From assembly GCF_023101765.2 (NCBI RefSeq), contig NC_064237.1, positions 10,449,649 through 10,513,648 of the forward strand: DNA of 64,000 bases. The letters are read 5' to 3'. Origin of the DNA: Spodoptera frugiperda (taxonomy: Eukaryota > Arthropoda > Insecta > Lepidoptera > Noctuidae). Position 1 is the first letter of the stretch, and each line of letters starts with the position of its first letter. Below are positions 35,298 through 48,400 of this stretch, piece by piece. The notes beneath the pieces were generated by a model. It was not told the DNA's origin. It saw nothing but the letters and a program-made list of their open reading frames with translations, and did not search any database. The translations under genes were made by a program, and so were the position numbers.

Positions 35298-37040
35298 CAT
35301 TAATTGTACAGAATTGCGTGAAGCAGATTTTGTTACGTAAAGTGAGAACTGTGGGAAGTAATCAGAGTGAGCATAAAGGCAGGTTGGTTTAAATATAAAC
35401 CGATTAGGATAAGTTTTTTAATGTGTAATCATTGTTTTTTTACCCAAATCAAATAAATCGCTAACTCAACGTATGTATAAGAAGTCTGGTAAAGAGACAA
35501 TATATTCCTTATGTGTTCATATTTCTCCTTCGCTGTGCAGTCGACAATAGCTACTGTTGAATTATACCTAAGTATGTAACATACTGCCGACGGCACAGCC
35601 ATTGTATTTTTGTATCAATGTTTGCCATAATTAATATTCTGTCTTACCTCTATAATTAAAAAAGTAAAAACAATGGTATCAAGTTACTAAGTCGCTTGCT
35701 ATTGCTATCAATACGAATGTAGTTTTAATAAATACGGCAACTATGTATTAAGTTTTACATAAATCACGTGGAATCCATTTATGTTATCTTAAAAATTATA
35801 CATATAAACGTAATCTAACTTAATTGAATCATTTTCCTGGCATTGTTACTCGGGTTTTTCGAATATAACACAAACAAAACCCAAGGCAATTGTTAAAGTT
35901 ATAGAAACATTGACTTTTTTCAATGAAACATCCTATTTTTATTAGAGATATCTTTGTTCCTAAAGATGTAGAATCAAGTTTTTAAACTGACATGGTCACT
36001 AACACTATCAATAAAACTTGAGACGGGATATTTACCTTGTTTATTTATAATAGTAGAATATTTATTAAAATAGAGTTCATCTGCGATCATGGCGCTTGCA
36101 ACAGTGCCAATATATCAGAAACTCATAGACATAAATAAACATGGTAAATATCCCGTCTCAAGTTCTAATGATACCTAGTGTTAGAATCATGTTTCTTTTT
36201 TTGCTATAATGTTACCGAATTCCCAAAGAATAAATTGCTATGCTTTATTAAAGAGATTGTTTTTTTTTTTATAATTATTTATTGATTTTGCTAATAATGT
36301 AATTTTACATTTTGATATTTCAGTTTCGCACAAGTATGTATATTGGTTGTTGACTTATTTAGGCGTTTTACCTTTCTAAATAACGATTGTGAGCCAAAAA
36401 AATTACCTATAAATAATGTTTTAGAAATTAGTATGTATATGTATAAAATGTTGCATTTCTGTGTAGACGTTTATTAAAATTGTGATTATAGATATAATGT
36501 CAATGTGAAATCAATTATTCAGTGTTAAAAGTACTTATATTCATGACATTTTTATAATATTATGCAGGTTGGTCAAGCATGACATTTTTTTATTGTATTA
36601 CAAATTGATTTTTTATACTTTTGTAAAGATAACCCATCTCTATTCATGTTTTGTACACTATATTCACGTGTTTTTAATTTTAATTAATATTACAAGAGAA
36701 ACAGCAATATTTTGCTTCTATTTAATTTAATTTTATTTACATTTTAATGAGAGTACGTATTTTTGTAACTGTAACTTTTATATTTTGATTTTTGAATAAT
36801 GGTGCCAAATCAGTGTATTATTTACTTATAATTCATAATGTTGTTGCTACGTAAATTTATTAATTGTCGAATAATTTTTTTATAATTTTCATACACGTTT
36901 ATTTCATTGTGATAGATAAACAAACCGTTATAAATGTATTATATTTAAAATACGAGTTTATTAAATCGACTGAATCATTAATAATTTTATTAGCAGTACA
37001 AAATATTTTTATATAAAAAATAAATTAACCGCGCGTGTTC
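35298..37040 (+). other. TMEM104 3' UTR and following AT-rich sequence
   Basis: Non-coding. AATAAA at 35452-35457 is the first candidate poly(A) signal after the stop; others follow up to about 37020. A foldback element occupies about 35985-36180. The rest shows no gene. Confidence 0.4.
35985..36180. repeat. foldback element, acttgagacgggatatttacc family, copy 1
   Basis: Arms at about 36007-36050 and 36131-36176 are reverse complements centred on acttgagacgggatatttacc. The core contains gcgcttgcaacagtgcc. A related copy with the core reversed lies at 42255-42420. Family unknown. Confidence 0.75.
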
Positions 37041-37179
37041 AAATTCTTTTGTTTTATTTACCTTCCATGAAAATGTTACACCACAGTATAAAAAGGAAAA
37101 CGTAATTTAATCATTAATCAAAACAATTCACATATTCATAGGCGGAATAAACCTCACCGCCGTGTCTCATGGATGTGGT

Positions 37180-37378
37180 CGATGACCACCACAAATGAGG
37201 CCCAGTAAGGCTGATACCTGTTCTGGAGCTGCAGACTACCTAGAGGGTTTACCGGGGCTCTGGCTCGAAAAGCAGGAGTAGGAACGGGATGGCTTTTAGT
37301 CAATAAGTCTGACACTCCCTCTCGTTTCGCCCAAGGCGGGAGAAGTCATTGGATGATTCCCCCCCCTTAAAAAATGGC
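37180..37378 (-). repeat. SINE-like repeat, family A
   Basis: Reverse copy: gcagactacctagagggttt, aggagtaggaacgggatggc, gtctgacactccctctcg, gagaagtcattggatgattc, then a C-run. Confidence 0.8.
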
Positions 37379-37683
37379 GGATTGAACCTAGTGAGCGCCC
37401 AAGCGAGTGTCTCTGTGGGCAATTGCGCGTGGTCTCGCGGCGCTGCTCCATAGCCCACAGCTTCCTACGCACTTGTCACTTGCGTAGTTTGCCTTGAGGT
37501 AGGTACCAAATGGCTGTTGATAGAGAGCTTAAGACTGACCTAGCTTCACTGACGGACACTGTTATTTATTTCTTTATTTGTTGATTACCAGTTTATGGTT
37601 TAATTTAAGCAAATGCTTTAACTTGGGCCATAAACTTAAATTATAATAGTATCTGTCTTGAAAACAACCTTGATACATTTAAA

Positions 37684-37815
37684 CAATGTTGCTCTACACT
37701 AGGATTTTCTCCTGTGTCGTGGGTGCGTTTACAAACATACAAGTTGCGGGAGTTGAACCTGCGACATGTTGCGCGGCAGCCAGTAGCCACAGCACCAATA
37801 GTGCAGTCATTATGC
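37684..37815 (-). repeat. truncated tRNA-derived SINE (family T)
   Basis: It keeps the 3' part (ctaggattttctcctgtgtc) and the antisense B-box-like ttgaacctgcgac, with the segment between them deleted compared with 55815-56020. Confidence 0.6.
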
Positions 37816-37929
37816 TCATTGTGTACCTCCTTGAAAGTAATCCTGTCGATGGCCATGTTCTGAGACCCCATTTCTCTCAGTATGTAAGGTAGATAAATAA
37901 TAAAAGACACAAATAATGTTGAAGAATTA

Positions 37930-39093
37930 TTTATTTTTCATCATTATACATAGTTGTCACTTATCTCGCGTACACAAGCGACAAAAGCCTTCCATAGCTC
38001 AATTGACTTTGGCATGAAGTTACATTGTATTTGTGCTGCCGCCGGCGCGGCGTGGGCCGTATGGTTTAATACTATAAGCACTAACGAGGAAGAATTTTCT
38101 TTCTAAAACAAGATTGAATAGAAAATTAAAACTATTTTCCAAAATATCTCACTAACAAGCGCGAATCACTGGATAGCACTTTCAATTTTTAATATTGTTA
38201 ATATTAATTTTCGGGAAATGTAAAATTAATACTAATAACGTGGTTATCACGGTAAGTAAGACATTACTTTGTGACGCTCGTATTTGGTGAGGAAATGAAA
38301 TTCCAAACATGTACATGCACTAACGCTAATAGTGTACGATGCAATATGTTGATACACTGGTAACATGAGAAAACAACAACATAGTGAACATCTAAAGAGA
38401 CGCGTCGAGCTCGCTGCTACTGGCGACTATGCTAAGTATGTACTGTCTGCCGGGACTGCGCCGAAACACCACGACTACACTACATCATTTACCATACAAA
38501 TCATATTTCCCGCAATATAAAACAAAAATAAAATAAAAACAAAACTATAATTACATAAAAATGAGTGAATGCATTTTTACATACAACATTACACATACAT
38601 AAAATAGACATCGATGAGATACTCGCAATACTCGCACACCCTAGCCTGATACGTAGGAGCTCCGTAATATTAAACAATATTGGAATCAGGAACGAAACGT
38701 TCTACACGTTACATCTAAGTTATCTGTCTTTATTGTAAAATATTATATTAATATTAGTGTAGCAAATATTCGAATGACAGCAATAAGCTTCGCTTCGTAA
38801 AAAGTATGCAATTTCAATAAGTACTCATAATCTAAACATTATAACGTCGAATGTTGAATTAAAAGTAGACATTACTTTGTAACAAATAAATAATATTAAT
38901 CTATGCATCTATCTAAGAATCATACCATTCGCATAAGATCGAACATTTCATTTAGAATTTGATTATCATTAATTTTATAGGGACCGGTCGGATTCATATC
39001 ATCAGGCAATATGAAGGACTGGCCCGACTACCGCATGCATAGCGTGGCACTCGACTCCGGGCCGGGGCCGGCGCCGCGCGCGCGGCCGCGAGG
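37930..39093 (-). other. UBE2O 3' UTR
   Basis: Directly follows the UBE2O stop. On the - strand AATAAA occurs at 37935-37930 with a T-rich neighbourhood, a good candidate for the end of a 3' UTR of about 1.15 kb. No repeat or ORF of note inside. Confidence 0.5.
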
Positions 39094-39464
39094 CTATAAC
39101 GACGGCGGCGGCACGCTGATCTCGTGCCGCCGCAGCGCCACGCGGAAGCTCTCCAGCGACGAGCGCAGCGTCAGGCAGAACCCGCGCGACGCCGGCACCA
39201 GCGGGAACTCGGGCGCCGCGCCGCCCGCGCCGCCCGCCTCGCTCGCCGCCGCCGCCGCCGCGCCGCCGTCGGCCGCGCCGCCCGACAGGCGCACGAGCCC
39301 CTCCAGGCGCGTGCACAGCGGGCCGGCCGCGCTGCGCATGTGCGTCAGGATCTCGGCGCGGAACGGCTCGGGCGGGTTCATCAACATCTTCGTCATCGAC
39401 TGCACCAGCTTCAGCAGCACCATCTCGTTGTACATGCGAGAGTTCTCTTTGCCCTGCTGAGTAC
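39094..39464 (-). CDS. UBE2O: UBE2O exon 25: C-terminal region
   Basis: The terminal exon continues the helical tail after the UBC fold (GKENSRMYNEMVLLKLVQSM, PFRAEILTHM) and includes an Ala/Gly-rich low-complexity run at about 39200-39275. It ends SVPPPSL with stop TAG at 39094-39096. The run is GC-rich and would be prone to length error. Confidence 0.9.
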
Positions 39465-42400
39465 CTACGATCGCAAACAAAAATATTAATAAATCTTCAA
39501 AAGTAAAAGACCTTATGTCACCGGCACCACAAATAGTTCCACATACCTTTCTGTTTCTCATAGCCCGCCTCGTTGAAGTAGGGCTCGGAGTTGAGTATGA
39601 GTCCCTGCAGCGACACTATGACCTGTAGCAGCGAGCTGTCCTTGCCCCACACCTCCACGCCGCGCCCCGACCACGTACCCAGGAGGGATACACACACCTG
39701 GACAGGAGACAATTAATTCCGAATTACTAAAGGAGTCAAAACAGGCTTCTGTGTCATTTGATCAAAGCCCAGGGAGTTTGACCTTGATCCGGAGCTGCGG
39801 ACTACCTAGCGGGTTTACCGGGGCTCCAGCTCGAAAAGCAGGAGAAGGAACGGTGTGGTTTTTAGTCAGTAAGAGTCTGACACTCCCGCTCGCTTCGCCT
39901 AAGGCGGGAGAAGTCATTGGATGATTTTCCCCCTCAAAAAAAAGGGAGTTTGACCTCACTAAAACTACAAAAAAGAAAATAAGCTGAAGCTCCATACCTT
40001 GCCATCTTCATAAAGGTTAGGGTTGAGCCTGTCGGTGCAGTAGGAGTGGTAGTGACAGAGCGGCGGCGCGCGCGGGTACTCGCCGCCGAGCTGCACGTCG
40101 AACACGAAGAGTCCGCCCTCGTACGGCGTCTTGGTGGGGCCCGCGATCATCACCGACAACAGGTCGATGCGGTCCTCGTAGCCACGGACCCACACCTACG
40201 ATGATATAAAAAATAATCAAAATAACAATCCTTAATTTTTTTGTATTATACTGCTTAATTTTTAAACCAATACTGCTGTGATATAAAAAATACTTTATCG
40301 AAATACAGCATATTAGAGATCGGAATTCCGATACTATACCGAGGTGTGCTCTCTTATTCAGTATAATATTAGATAGATTTTTTATGGAATAGGTGGCAAA
40401 CGAGCTGACGAGTCACCTGATGGTAAGCGATTAGCGCTGCCCATGGACACCCGCAACACCAGAGAAGTATATTTATATGGTTTCTGATGATAAATTTTAC
40501 CGAATAAAACACGGACAAAGTATTGTAAATCCAATACACAATATTATTTAACTAAATGAACTCTAGGGCATACCTATTTAAATTTTTCTTCACCCTAAGA
40601 TGTTTTCTATTATAATAAACCAACAATAATTTATTTAACACGAAAACCAAAATCCTATACTAATCGTAAAATTAAATAAAAGTACTAACGCCTGGCGGCA
40701 GATCGCTTTTGAGCAGTTTGATCTCCCGTTTCACAGCGGAGTAGAAGGTCCTAGGCTCAGAGGGCTGCAGCATGGAGAGTCGGAAGCGGTGGGCGGCCGG
40801 TGCAGACTCCAGTATGCAGAAACCCTCGCCGCCTTCCTTGTTCTCTAGCGACACGGGGGGGATGGCTGTGTCCATCTCCGCTTCTTCTGTGCCTTCAGCC
40901 GTCGCTAGGGGCGCTGTTTCTGAAGCAGCTGTGTGTTGAAATTAATCATGAGATTGATGAAGTATGATCAAAATGTCATATATGCGTAGTCTATTTAGTT
41001 TTTAAATTTCAAGCGGAATTTATATGCGTAGTCTTGTGTAGTGTATTTTCAAAAATATATCATTTGATTTTGGATGGGTAATAAATTGCAGCGTAATAAA
41101 TGGTTTTTCTTCATTTGTTTCTTACGGGATTCATCATTTAGTTGTCAACCAAGTAATTTTGTTACTTTTTAGGCAAATCATAATTATACATAATTTCATC
41201 TAACAATAGGGATGATGATGGGGTATGAAAATTAAAATACTATTTTTTTATCTTGTCATATAAGGTGACAATACTTAGACAAAACGAATCAAAGTTTAAG
41301 AGTGGGAGCTTAAATGTCATTTCTACGTAAAAATGTACCTAGAAGTGACGTTGCGATATTTCAAATCGATATATTTTCGACAGTATATTTTGTTTCCGTA
41401 ACAAAATAAAAAGATAGTGTCTAATATTTACTTATCTAATCTAATAGTAAGACGGACATTAAAATAAAAATTAGTCATCTACCCTACCACTATCAACATA
41501 AAACGATAAGGCTTCACAGTTTTCGCAATCGATTATTGACATATGTAGGTTCAAGAACGAGTATCTTACCCGGACCTTCACTTTTCTGCGCAGTCGCGGT
41601 GGTAGCATCCTTGACCTCGGCCACCTTGGAGTCACCCTTGTCTTCTTCCGTGATGCTCACCACCAGTGCACCGTACTGACTTTAATTACAACTAAGTATT
41701 AGAATACTTCATAATATTAAAAAAATTAAATAGGAAAGGAGACACCCAGTATAACCTGACCTCTGTGCTAAAACTGCTTTGTTTGTATGAAAAGGTTAGC
41801 TTATCGTCGGGGATAGTGCAAATCCGCGTTAGTAACGCGTTTTATAATTCTGCGTATCTGACAAATAAAGCCAAATTTCGCGGGCGATCCACGTAAGATC
41901 CCAATTGGTACCCTTTATTGAGTATCAGCTACTACCATAGTCTCGATGACGTGACTATATGGTACAGATACAAAGAAAACAAACATTTTTACTATGAAAA
42001 AATGAGACCATTTGCCATTTCAAAATAAGGATATTAAAGAGTTTTAACCTGCCCCAGTAAAATTAGATCAAATGCATATAAGCGGCTTTTACCTATGGTA
42101 GATTAGCAGTTTTGCACTATCCCCGACGTTATACTGGTATTGTGTTAGTTCTTGCCGGGAAGAGGATTAAAAAAGAAGATTAGGATTAATTCTGAAAGTG
42201 TGATCAGTACAATCGGCTCCCAAATACTCTGCTAACTTGTGATTAATAGTCATTTTATAAGTTTTTAAACTGACATGGTCACTAAAACTATCATTAGAAC
42301 TTGAGACGGGATATTTACCATGTTTATTTATGTCTTTGAGTTTCCGATATTTCGGCACTGTTGCGAGCGCCATGATCAAGGATAAACTAATTTTCTCAGT

Positions 42401-45400
42401 TCAAGTTCTAATGATAATAGTCTTTTTGTTAGTTAATAAGCGGTAAAGAAGATAAAGTTGACATTCAGTTAGTAAATGCTAGTATTTGGCTTTGAAAATT
42501 TAATGAATTAAAGCATGATGTAGGTAAAGACTGCACAGTCGTTTTATCTCTTTACAGAGGTGTAGTTTTATTTGCATATCCCAGAAAATCTGTCTAAAGA
42601 TTAACTGAATACTAAACGATCACACATGTGATTAATATAATCACAGATAATATATGTTTTATACATGGATCACTTATTCAGAATATGGAAATAACTATAA
42701 TAATAAAATATACTTGAGTTAAAAATACTAATAGGGGCTTTTATACTCTTGGAACTTCAACTCGAAGAAAAATGGTAATTAATTAAAAATTAATCTATAA
42801 CTCAATAATTTATTATATCTAGAAGGTATTACGGTACGGGGAATAAGACTTATTTGTCGTTATTGCACTAATATAGTACCTATACCCTTAGTACAAGTTT
42901 GATTCACGTTTAAAGTAATCGAAAAGAGATCGCGTTCGCCGCTCTGATTGGCCGGCTCGAATAAGCTAACCAATCAGAGCTTCGAACGCGCTCTCGTTTT
43001 GACAACTATAAGCGTAAAGCAAACTCATATTAAGGGTACAGTTGTATAGTACCATGCATATAATGTACGGGGGTATTACAAGGTTACAACCGGGTTGATA
43101 TTCGCTACGACGAAACGCGAGTAATACTATCGCGTCATTGAGGCGGCGAAATTTAACAACTTATTTGTAATATACTAAATTCGTCACATCATCGTCAAAT
43201 GTCCTTAACAAGCAGCGCCACCCTGAAACGCAAATACATCGCTCACCTAGCAATATATTGGCACATCTGCAAAAAATTCGAAATTGACTTAATATGGTTT
43301 ACGTGTTTAAAAGTGCATATTAATCTATTTATTTCCATATTCATCGAGAGAGGTCGTAAGTGTCATTATACCATTATTGTACTTTCCCCCCCTCACGCAC
43401 GTAAAACAACGGTACATTGGTCAGTAAACTAAAAACTAAACAAGTCAGGTAAACTATGAAAACCGTAAATATGCCAATATATTAGTAGGTGTGCGACATG
43501 TGTGTAACTGACACGTTACTTGCCTTCCTTCATAGCGAATGAGTCCTAGGGATCGCAACACTTACATTAAACAAATATGAACATAATCGGTAAACTATTC
43601 ATGTCGGGTTATATCGTAAATCAGAGAAATTAAGTTACCACTTTTTATCAGTCGACTACAGAACGAACTTAGAATAAATAATAAAGAAAATAAAGTATAA
43701 AATAACGCTAGCTATAAAACAAAATTATATGAGAAAATAGAAGCACGCTAGACTCAAAAAGATAAGATGAAGTATGGAGATATTTCAGTCAGTATTGTGT
43801 ACCAGGTAAAGACGAACCTAAGCCACACTCTGACATTGAACGAAAACGAAACGAGACCTCGTTCGGCGCTCTGATTGGCCGGTACGAATGAACCAACCAA
43901 TAAGAGCGCCGAACGCACTCTCGTTTCGATCTCGTTGAACGTAAAACAAACTCGTACTGAGGGTACTGAACTTTGACTATGTGTTACAGATATACAGACA
44001 GTAAAATATTGAACTTAATTTAATAATAACAATTAGTTAAGAATGCACCAGTGATCCTGCCAAATAGTATTAGAAAACAACCCTAAGTTTAATAAAAAAA
44101 CAATTTAGATTAGTCCTGAAAACAATTCACTGACATTACGGAATACTACGGAAGCTTTTTATGGAAATTATTTTGATATTCCCTACCTAAAATAATATCC
44201 AAGTTTTAAGAGTGTTACGTTTCGAGATATCACCTAGCTCTTATATTTGTATTGATTTTTTAACACAGTAATATGTGTGTTTGTACTCCCAGATCAAATT
44301 TATATGACAATGACACCACACATGGGGCCCAGTAGGGCTGATTCTCGATCCGGAGCTGGATGTCTGCAGCTCAAAGTAACAGGTTACCGGGGCTCTGGAT
44401 CAAAGCAGGGCAAGAAACGGAGTGGATTTAAGTCAGCAAGTCTGACACTCCCTCCCCGATGATGACGACGGTATTTTAAAATAACGGAATACTGTCTCAG
44501 AAGTATACTGTCTGAGAAGAAAAGATTAAATGCTGGCTTAAGTGGATTTTTAGGGATGAAATTTTATTTCAAAAGCCTACAAATGAGTAACACAATATTA
44601 ATGAACCAAAAATGATAAATGTTGAAGTTGAGATACATTTGTTTAATATAAGTATTGAGCTACGGGGGTAGGATACAACATAAAATACTATGACAATAAC
44701 TATCATACTGTGGCATCTGATCATTGGTAGCTATCAAAACTTCAGGTTTTAGATTAAGGCCAACCACATATTGACTTTAATACAAGAAAGGAAATTTATT
44801 TTTATATTAAAGGTGTACCAAAACTTCTGTATAAAGGGATCTAACTAAACAAAATTGTCATTATGTAATCTTATACAATATAAAAATGAATTGCTGTTCG
44901 TTAGTCTTGCCAAAACTCGAAATCGGCTGGACAGTTTTGGATAATTTTGGTCTAGAGAAGGTTTCAAAGGTGAGAAAATATGTTGGAGGTGGCACGAAGT
45001 TTGCCGGGTCAACTAATACATAATGATTTTGAAAATGCTTAACTTAGATTTTGAGAAACCACATACTAAATATATTTTTGAGGCTTGAATATAACACTTA
45101 ACATTCTGTCTAAAGGCTTCATATTTATGAAATAAATTCGTTATACAAATGTAATACAAAAAATTCGACCCAACGGAAAATATAAATCAACTTTATATAC
45201 GCGACAAAACAGATTGTATATTAATGCCACGCTCAATTCGTCGAGCATTCGTCTCATCATAATAATATTATGGTAATCAAATGCGTCGCCGGGCAAAATT
45301 GGAAACACGTAACGGAACATACAAGCCAATATGCAGGCAACCTACTTCACTCATAGTATTAACATTCAAAGCGAGTGGGAACCATTCCAGTATCATTTAT

Positions 45401-48400
45401 ACATGATTTGAGCACTTGTTGGAAAGGCAACACCTTTTATTCAGGACTGGTATATTTACAATATGTTACACGAACATCCTGTACATGAGACCACAACGAC
45501 ACAGTACGACAAGCAAAATAATATATACAAATAAATAAAACTATATACAAATACATATATAACATAAAAATCATTGGAAATCTGTACATGATCGTGTCCA
45601 AGTGGAAACTCAGTTTTGTGACCGATTTTAACGGAAAATATAACCCGGTGGCAATTTTTGGTACAATTTTGTAAGATTTACCGATTGTATGAAGCAATAT
45701 TAGTACGTGTAGGCCAGCAATTAATGAGAACTTAGATCTGCGTGTTGTTATTACACCAATACCTATATGAATATAGTACATCTTTCATTTATCAGACCAA
45801 CACCACATTTCTTCAAAACATGACATTGTACAAGGAATTTTAAGGCGTATAACACATGGTTAATATTAAAACAATTTAGGTTAGAAGCTGGGTAAAATGT
45901 AATAATGAATTCTGGGCCGTACATAATAAAATCCTTTATTAAATACTCGAAGCTGTGTTAGTGATAAATGAACGATGTCCGAGAAGCGACAAAACATGTA
46001 CAGAAGCCCAGTGATTAGAAAGAAATGTAAATAAAAACAATAAAGGAGGCTCACACTGAAAAGTGGTAGGCTAAGTTCTCCTCAGAGTTGTATGCGATTT
46101 TCACTAAGCTGTTAAGGAAATCGGCCAACTCTTGCGGCCTTCTCCTGTGGAATAAAGTATATGCCTTTAATATTATTCACTGACTGCTGTTGTGTCAGAC
46201 TGAATGAATACTGTCAGACCAGAAAACTTATAGATAAACAGTTTAAAATATCTTGATTTCTGGTACATATAAGCCTATTTGTTGACGTTTCTTTCTAAGC
46301 TCCTTTAAAATGGTACATAGTGTTGAGTTCTGAAAATAGATGCGTAGTTATCAAGTTGTATGCTGTGTGACTTACCGACTGACTTCAGCGTGTGCCTTGA
46401 TGAGCTGTGCGTGGATGAGAGAGCAGAGCTTGTAGCAGACGTTCTTGCCGAGACTCGGGTCGCCTTCCGCCGTCTCCGTGGAGGCTGGTGATGTACAGAT
46501 ACAAATAAGTATTATAAATCACAAAGTTGTGAAGATTTATTTGTCCAAATGTTTAAGATTTTTTCTTCTTTTAATTTTAAATTATTGTATCGAGTTGTGT
46601 AACTGGTTTTTGTACCGATCTATTCAATTAAATAAAAAAATATATCGTTATATTGCCTCTATCTAGGTATGGAGTTTCACACACAGTTTCGGTCAGATCG
46701 TTTAAGTATTATCATTTAATTTGGGCACTACATTGTAACAGGATCAAAAAGTGCAGTAGAAAAAGAAAGAGGTGATTCAGCAGCACATAGTTTTCATAAG
46801 CATTGTGGTTGTACTTACGATTTTCACTATGAGCTAATTCTTGTGTACACGATGCCGTGTCCGATGAGGTCGCCTGTGCAATGTCTATGTTCAGATGTAG
46901 CTGCTTCTTTGATACACTACACTCGATCTGTAAACGACACAAACACAATAAGTACTATTACAATACTTTTGAAAGTTAGAGATATATCTTACTGTGGTAT
47001 ACGCCAACCGCTATACTATACGTCAACAGCTTTTTTTTGAGGGGGAAAATCATCTAATTTATTCTTCCGCCTTGGGCGAGGCGAGAGGGAGTGTACTATG
47101 TATACTCTTATTGTCTAAAAACAAGCCCGTTCCTACTAATGCTTTTCGAGACGGAGCCTCGGCCACCCACTAGGTGGTCGTAGCTCCGGGACTAAAAGTA
47201 GACATTAGGCACACGATGACACTATTTACAACTTGAGATTAGCTGGTCATAATTTGAACTATGCCTTTTTGTTTACATCCGAAATCTTAAAATAAAAAAA
47301 GAGAAAAAAGAAATGTCGCGTAATTTGCGGAGAATCTGCAATTATTAGCTAACCTGCATCGGTTCCACAGTGACGTTAGACGTGATGATGGCGCGCGTGC
47401 CTTCAGGTTGCAGTGCTTGCAGCGCCTGCAGCGAGCGCTCCAGCTCGTCGTCCACCAGCATGGGGTCTGGCGGCGGGGACGGGGGCGCGGGGGGCGCGGG
47501 GGGCGCGCCCGACCCGCCCGACACCTCCGCCGGCTCTGTGGGCGCAAAGAGCCGCGCCAGCTGTTCGTGGACACGTCTCTCTCCTGCGCGAGGAGTCACT
47601 GCGCCACGCTCTCGTACGCGCTCTAGAAGACCCTGGAATACCATGGATTGTTTTAATATTACGTCTAGTTAGGTACATATTTCAGTCCTAGAAAGAGTAT
47701 TATAAATGTAACACTGAGCTATTACCACGAATCAAATCCGAGTCATATAGCTTTCTACTTGTTGAAATCATAGTAAAAAAAACATGTTTGATCTTACCAA
47801 AAAGTGGTCTTCATGAAAGAAGGATGTACCCATTAGACGGTCTAAAAATCGGCAATCTTTGTACAAGTTTAACAACTTGCGCATTATCTGGAAACAAACG
47901 ACAAATCTAAGAAGCTTAGTTATACTTTATGTGTATCTTATACATATATATCAGGATAATATTACGGGATAATATATATATTATCGCTAGATAGAGACAC
48001 TATATTCATACGGAAGAAAATACAAGCAAAACAAAATAAAATGTAAAGAAAAATATTAGGGATCGGATTTCCGATACAACATGTTGTAGGTAAAATTTTA
48101 TTAAGATCGACGGATGCATTGTATTATTTTCATCAACAAAATTTTATTTATAAAATGTGAGGCAAGTATCGGGAATCCGATCCCGAACATACTGTATAGG
48201 CAAGCTAGTCTGGCCGGTCGTAGTTTAAAACATAAATAAAAAATATGATAACAAACTAAAATAAAAGAAATTAACATTTCAAAACTTTAATACATATTTA
48301 TTGAACTTCTAGTCTATACTTTGCTACAAAACAAAACTTGAAACACAATGTAATCAAAATGAGGAAGCGAAGGTTTTGGCAGCGTATAGTATTATCATTC

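Larger units (their letters stand above)
37041..37925. other. short intergenic gap between the converging TMEM104 and UBE2O 3' ends
   Basis: No gene. Two repeats fill much of it: a reverse family A copy (37180-37378) and a truncated reverse family T SINE (37684-37815). Confidence 0.5.
41680..46054. other. UBE2O intron 20 (4.4 kb), repeat-rich
   Basis: The largest UBE2O intron. It holds a foldback element (42255-42420), two palindromic MITE-like elements (42880-43045 and 43800-43965), a reverse family A copy (44320-44462) and a dispersed repeat tail (44880-45025). The remainder is AT-rich with no exon found on either strand. Confidence 0.7.
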
